DNA from: Ectothiorhodospiraceae bacterium
GTDB lineage: Bacteria > Pseudomonadota > Gammaproteobacteria > Thiohalomonadales > Thiohalomonadaceae
Direction of reading: 5' to 3'
DNA: 26,138 nucleotides
Assembly: GCA_007125455.1 (NCBI GenBank)
Contig: SLDE01000253.1
Coordinates: forward strand, 1 to 26,138
The notes beneath the pieces are model-generated. The model did not search any database. It was not told the DNA's origin and was given only the letters and a program-made list of their open reading frames with translations. Shown in pieces: positions 23,798-26,138 of this stretch. Both the position numbers and the translations under genes were made by a program. The number at the start of each line of letters is the position of its first letter. Position 1 is the stretch's first letter.

Positions 23798-24568
23798 TTA
23801 AAGATACATCCACCCCAACAACAACACACCGAAGGCGATACGGTAGATCCCGAAGGCACGAAAGGTAAAACGTTCAAGAAAACTGAGAAACAGCTTCATG
23901 GTCAGCCAGGCCACCAGGAAGGAGACAATAAAGCCCACAATCAACGGGGTGAAGCTGGTGCTGGCAAACTCATCGTAGTGCTTAAGCAGCGAATAGGCCG
24001 AGCTGGCCATCAGCACCGGCATCGCCAACAAGAAAGAGAACTCGGCGCTGGTCTTGCGATCCAGCCCGGTGAGCATGCCACCCACGATGGTGGCACCGGC
24101 CCGGCTGGTACCGGGGATCACCGCAAACAGTTGAGCCAGGCCGATCCAGCTGGACTGGCGAAAGCTGATCTGATCCATACTGCGGGTTTGGTGTGCCCCT
24201 TCCCGGTAGTAGTGCTCCAGCAACAAAAACACCACCCCACCGACGATAAACATCCACGCCACCACCTCGACCACAAACAGGCTTTCGATCAAATCCCCAA
24301 ACAGCAGGCCGATCACCGCGATGGGCAGGAAGGCGATAAAGACCTTGAGCCAGAGCAGATAATGACGCGGGTGGAAGCGCTCGGTGTAATTGGCTACCAC
24401 GGCGAAGATCGCCGCCACCTGAATGATCACCTTAAAGGCGGTATTCTGATCGTTCTGCTCCATCCCCAGCCAGTCGGCCACCACGATCAGGTGACCAGTG
24501 GAGGAGATGGGCAAAAACTCGGTAAGCCCCTCGATGATGCCGAGGATCACCGCATGTATGATCTCCAC
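23798..24568 (-). CDS. uppP: Undecaprenyl-diphosphatase (BacA family)
   Basis: A 256-residue integral membrane phosphatase that recycles undecaprenyl diphosphate to the monophosphate carrier for peptidoglycan and O-antigen synthesis; overexpression gives bacitracin resistance. Both catalytic motifs are present: EGLTEFLPISSTGHL (13-27) and PGTSRAG (152-158) with GGMLTGLDRKTSAEFSFLLA after it. About eight hydrophobic segments are visible. The start is a GTG at 24568, with the ribosome binding site GAGGAG formed by the last two codons of the upstream gene. That tight spacing indicates translational coupling. Confidence 0.96.
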   Translation of the reverse strand: MEIIHAVILGIIEGLTEFLPISSTGHLIVVADWLGMEQNDQNTAFKVIIQVAAIFAVVANYTERFHPRHYLLWLKVFIAFLPIAVIGLLFGDLIESLFVVEVVAWMFIVGGVVFLLLEHYYREGAHQTRSMDQISFRQSSWIGLAQLFAVIPGTSRAGATIVGGMLTGLDRKTSAEFSFLLAMPVLMASSAYSLLKHYDEFASTSFTPLIVGFIVSFLVAWLTMKLFLSFLERFTFRAFGIYRIAFGVLLLGWMYL

Positions 24569-24573
24569 GGTGC

Positions 24574-25041
24574 TTACTCCTCGCGATCGCTCTGGTCGGC
24601 CTCGGAGCCTGCCTGGGCCTTCTCCGCCGCGTACCAGCCGTCGGTGGCCTGCACCGCCTTGGAGATAAACTGATCCAGATAGGGCATCAACTCGCCCACG
24701 TCACGGGTCTCGGTGCCCAGGCGAAACTCGAACAGCACCACCTCGGGCTCTTCCTCCGCGCGCTCCTCACCCAGAAAGGCGATGCTGTAGGTGATCGGCT
24801 GGCCGGACTTGTCCGGGTGATCGTAGACCCCGGCATGCGCAAACACCCGCTCGTCCAGGGCGTTGATCAAGGCGGCAAAGATCGAACCATCACCCTCGCT
24901 CACCACCGCAAAATCATCGGCGGGCAGGGCGCCACTGCCCTGGCGACTGACCCGACCGTCACGATCCATCAATAGCGACAACGCGCTGCGCTCGTCACAG
25001 ACGATATCGATACGAAACTTCTGAATCTCTGCCTTTTTCAT
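24574..25041 (-). CDS. Unknown acidic cytosolic protein upstream of uppP
   Basis: A 155-residue acidic protein that I do not recognise. It opens with a strand-like segment (EIQKFRIDIVCDERSALSLL). Alternating strands and turns follow (DGRVSRQGSGALPADDFAVV, TYSIAFLGEERAEEEPEVVL), and it ends with a helical DVGELMPYLDQFISKAVQATDGW and a charged tail (GSEADQSDREE). There is no signal peptide or membrane helix. Its stop lies 5 nt before the uppP GTG and its last codons supply the uppP ribosome binding site. This suggests co-expression with uppP but not a function. It diverges from the DHQ synthase II-like gene with 113 bp between. Confidence 0.7.
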   Translation of the reverse strand: MKKAEIQKFRIDIVCDERSALSLLMDRDGRVSRQGSGALPADDFAVVSEGDGSIFAALINALDERVFAHAGVYDHPDKSGQPITYSIAFLGEERAEEEPEVVLFEFRLGTETRDVGELMPYLDQFISKAVQATDGWYAAEKAQAGSEADQSDREE

Positions 25042-25154
25042 TCACCCAGCCTTGCATAATTCGAGCAGGCCATTCTACATGCACACAATTGGCGGTGACA
25101 GGCCGATGATCTGCTACCATCGTTTATTCAGCAATAACGAGGTGTCACAGGCGC

Positions 25155-26138
25155 ATGAGCAAGCGATTTTGGGTGCAGATCGATCCCTGGGATAAATCCC
25201 TGGCCACCGCCGCCATCGAGGCCGGTGCCGATGCGCTGCTGATCCCCGCCGGCAGGCACGACGAGGTACAGGCCTTGGGGCGCATCACCACCATTGCCGA
25301 GGACGGCGAGCTGCGCTGGGGTGAAGATGTGCAGCGAGTGCTGATCCGCAGCCAGGCCGATGAACAACAGGTGGACGGGCGCTTGCTGAATATCATCGAC
25401 AACAGCGACTGGTCGATCATCCCGCTGGAAAACCTCATCAGCCGCTTTCCCGGCCAGCTGATCCAAAGCGTATACAGCGCCGACCAGGCGCGGATCGCCC
25501 TGGAGGTGATGGAGCGCGGGGCTGACGGGGTATTGCTGATCGGCAATGAACTGAACGCGATCCGCCGCACCGCCGAGATAGTGCGAGCCTGTGCCAGCGA
25601 GACGATCCCGTTACAGCCGGTGCGCATCATCGAGACCCGTCCGGTCCCGCTCAGCGATCGCTGCTGTATCGACACCACCAGCCTGCTGCCCCCCGGTGAA
25701 GGCCTGCTGATAGGCAACAGCGCAGCGGCGATGTTTTTGGTTCACAACGAGAATGTCGCCAGCCGCTACTGTGCGGCCCGCCCGTTTCGGGTCAACGCCG
25801 GGGCGGTGCACGCCTACCTGCGCCAACCGGACAACCGTACCCGCTATCTGGCCGAACTGGGCAGTGGCGACAGCCTGCTCGCCTGCGATCCCGAAGGTAA
25901 CACCCGCGTGGTGGCGGTGGGACGCAACAAGATCGAACGGCGCCCCATGCTACTGGTACGCGCCGAAGGAAAAGACGGTCAAGAGGTAGCCTTGATCCTG
26001 CAAAATGCCGAGACGGTACGACTCACCACACCGGACGGCCAGCCACTATCCATCACCAGCGCACGACCCGGCGACCAGGTACTGGCCGCCTTCTTCGCCC
26101 CACACGGACGCCATTTCGGCGTGGCGCTAGAGGAAACC
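25155..26138 (+). CDS. Archaeal-type 3-dehydroquinate synthase II family protein (3' end missing)
   Basis: An open frame of 328 codons from the ATG at 25155 to the window edge, with no stop. The translation follows archaeal DHQ synthase (DHQS II, PF01959) along its whole length: WSIIPLENLISRFPG near 85, ALEVMERGADGVLL, CCIDTTSLLPPGEGLLIGNS (about 175-194), AMFLVHNENVASRYC, RPFRVNAGAVHAYL, TRYLAELGSGD, GRNKIERRPMLLV, ILQNAETVRL and HFGVALEET at the edge. Only a few residues should be missing. Archaeal enzymes oxidatively deaminate and cyclise 2-amino-3,7-dideoxy-D-threo-hept-6-ulosonate to dehydroquinate with NAD. Bacterial relatives such as GriH make 3-amino-4-hydroxybenzoate. Which applies here is undecided. 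GAGGTG lies 12 nt upstream. Confidence 0.93.
   Translation, partial: MSKRFWVQIDPWDKSLATAAIEAGADALLIPAGRHDEVQALGRITTIAEDGELRWGEDVQRVLIRSQADEQQVDGRLLNIIDNSDWSIIPLENLISRFPGQLIQSVYSADQARIALEVMERGADGVLLIGNELNAIRRTAEIVRACASETIPLQPVRIIETRPVPLSDRCCIDTTSLLPPGEGLLIGNSAAAMFLVHNENVASRYCAARPFRVNAGAVHAYLRQPDNRTRYLAELGSGDSLLACDPEGNTRVVAVGRNKIERRPMLLVRAEGKDGQEVALILQNAETVRLTTPDGQPLSITSARPGDQVLAAFFAPHGRHFGVALEET

Noticed and set aside
1..26138. Search for CRISPR arrays, tRNA or rRNA genes, insertion sequences and attachment sites
   Set aside because: I saw no regularly spaced direct repeats, no cloverleaf-like sequence with a CCA end, no transposase-type protein and no terminal inverted repeats.

Overview
This 26.1 kb window looks like chromosomal backbone of a GC-rich gammaproteobacterium. 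The evidence is the gene set: biosynthetic IlvA, RpiA, the YbbA/YbbP-TesA block in the divergent order familiar from enteric bacteria, CbpA-CbpM, TmcA, UppP, MsrA and Tpm-type thiopurine methyltransferase. A free-living, possibly Chromatiales-like sulfur-oxidising lineage fits, but no sulfur or photosynthesis gene is visible, so that placement is inference. I see no rRNA, tRNA, insertion sequence, prophage or CRISPR array. The only mobile-type module is a PrlF-YhaV toxin-antitoxin pair. No gene-free gap exceeds about 220 bp.

Layout from left to right. 1-39: first 13 codons of a leftward gene. 204-3009: leftward DUF938 methyltransferase, ilvA and a DUF302 protein. 3231-4488: rightward rpiA and a PilZ protein. 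4536-7955: leftward hemP with its own Fur-type promoter, a cation-chloride cotransporter homologue, a 68-residue conserved-looking protein and a secreted HbpS/GlcG-like protein. 8005-11799: ybbP and ybbA leftward and tesA rightward, with the ybbA and tesA start codons overlapping. 11970-13168: rightward small ORF followed by prlF-yhaV. 13163-17473: a compact leftward series, msrA, cbpA, cbpM, a four-helix membrane protein, a His-rich one-helix protein, an MnmC(o)/MnmL-like FAD oxidoreductase and mnmM. 17546-21001: leftward NYN/OST-HTH protein, DUF2914 protein and tmcA. 21117-22013: rightward CarH-like MerR/B12 regulator. 22075-25041: leftward secreted protein, tpm, isochorismatase-like hydrolase, uppP and an unknown acidic protein. 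25155 to the right edge: a rightward archaeal-type 3-dehydroquinate synthase II homologue, nearly complete.

Most interesting points. (1) An archaeal-type DHQ synthase II family protein in a bacterial setting suggests either an alternative aromatic route or an aminohydroxybenzoate-type pathway. (2) A MerR regulator carries the Wx9EH and ExHxxG signatures of B12-dependent photoreceptors, and GTACA repeats spaced exactly 11 bp lie in front of it. (3) A FAD oxidoreductase and MnmM overlap by 8 bp and may together replace bifunctional MnmC in tRNA wobble-uridine modification; TmcA, which acetylates the wobble cytidine of elongator tRNA-Met, is encoded about 4 kb away. (4) hemP has a textbook promoter whose -35 and -10 elements are spanned by a perfect inverted repeat resembling a Fur box. 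All functions are read from protein motifs and remembered family sequences; no search was run.
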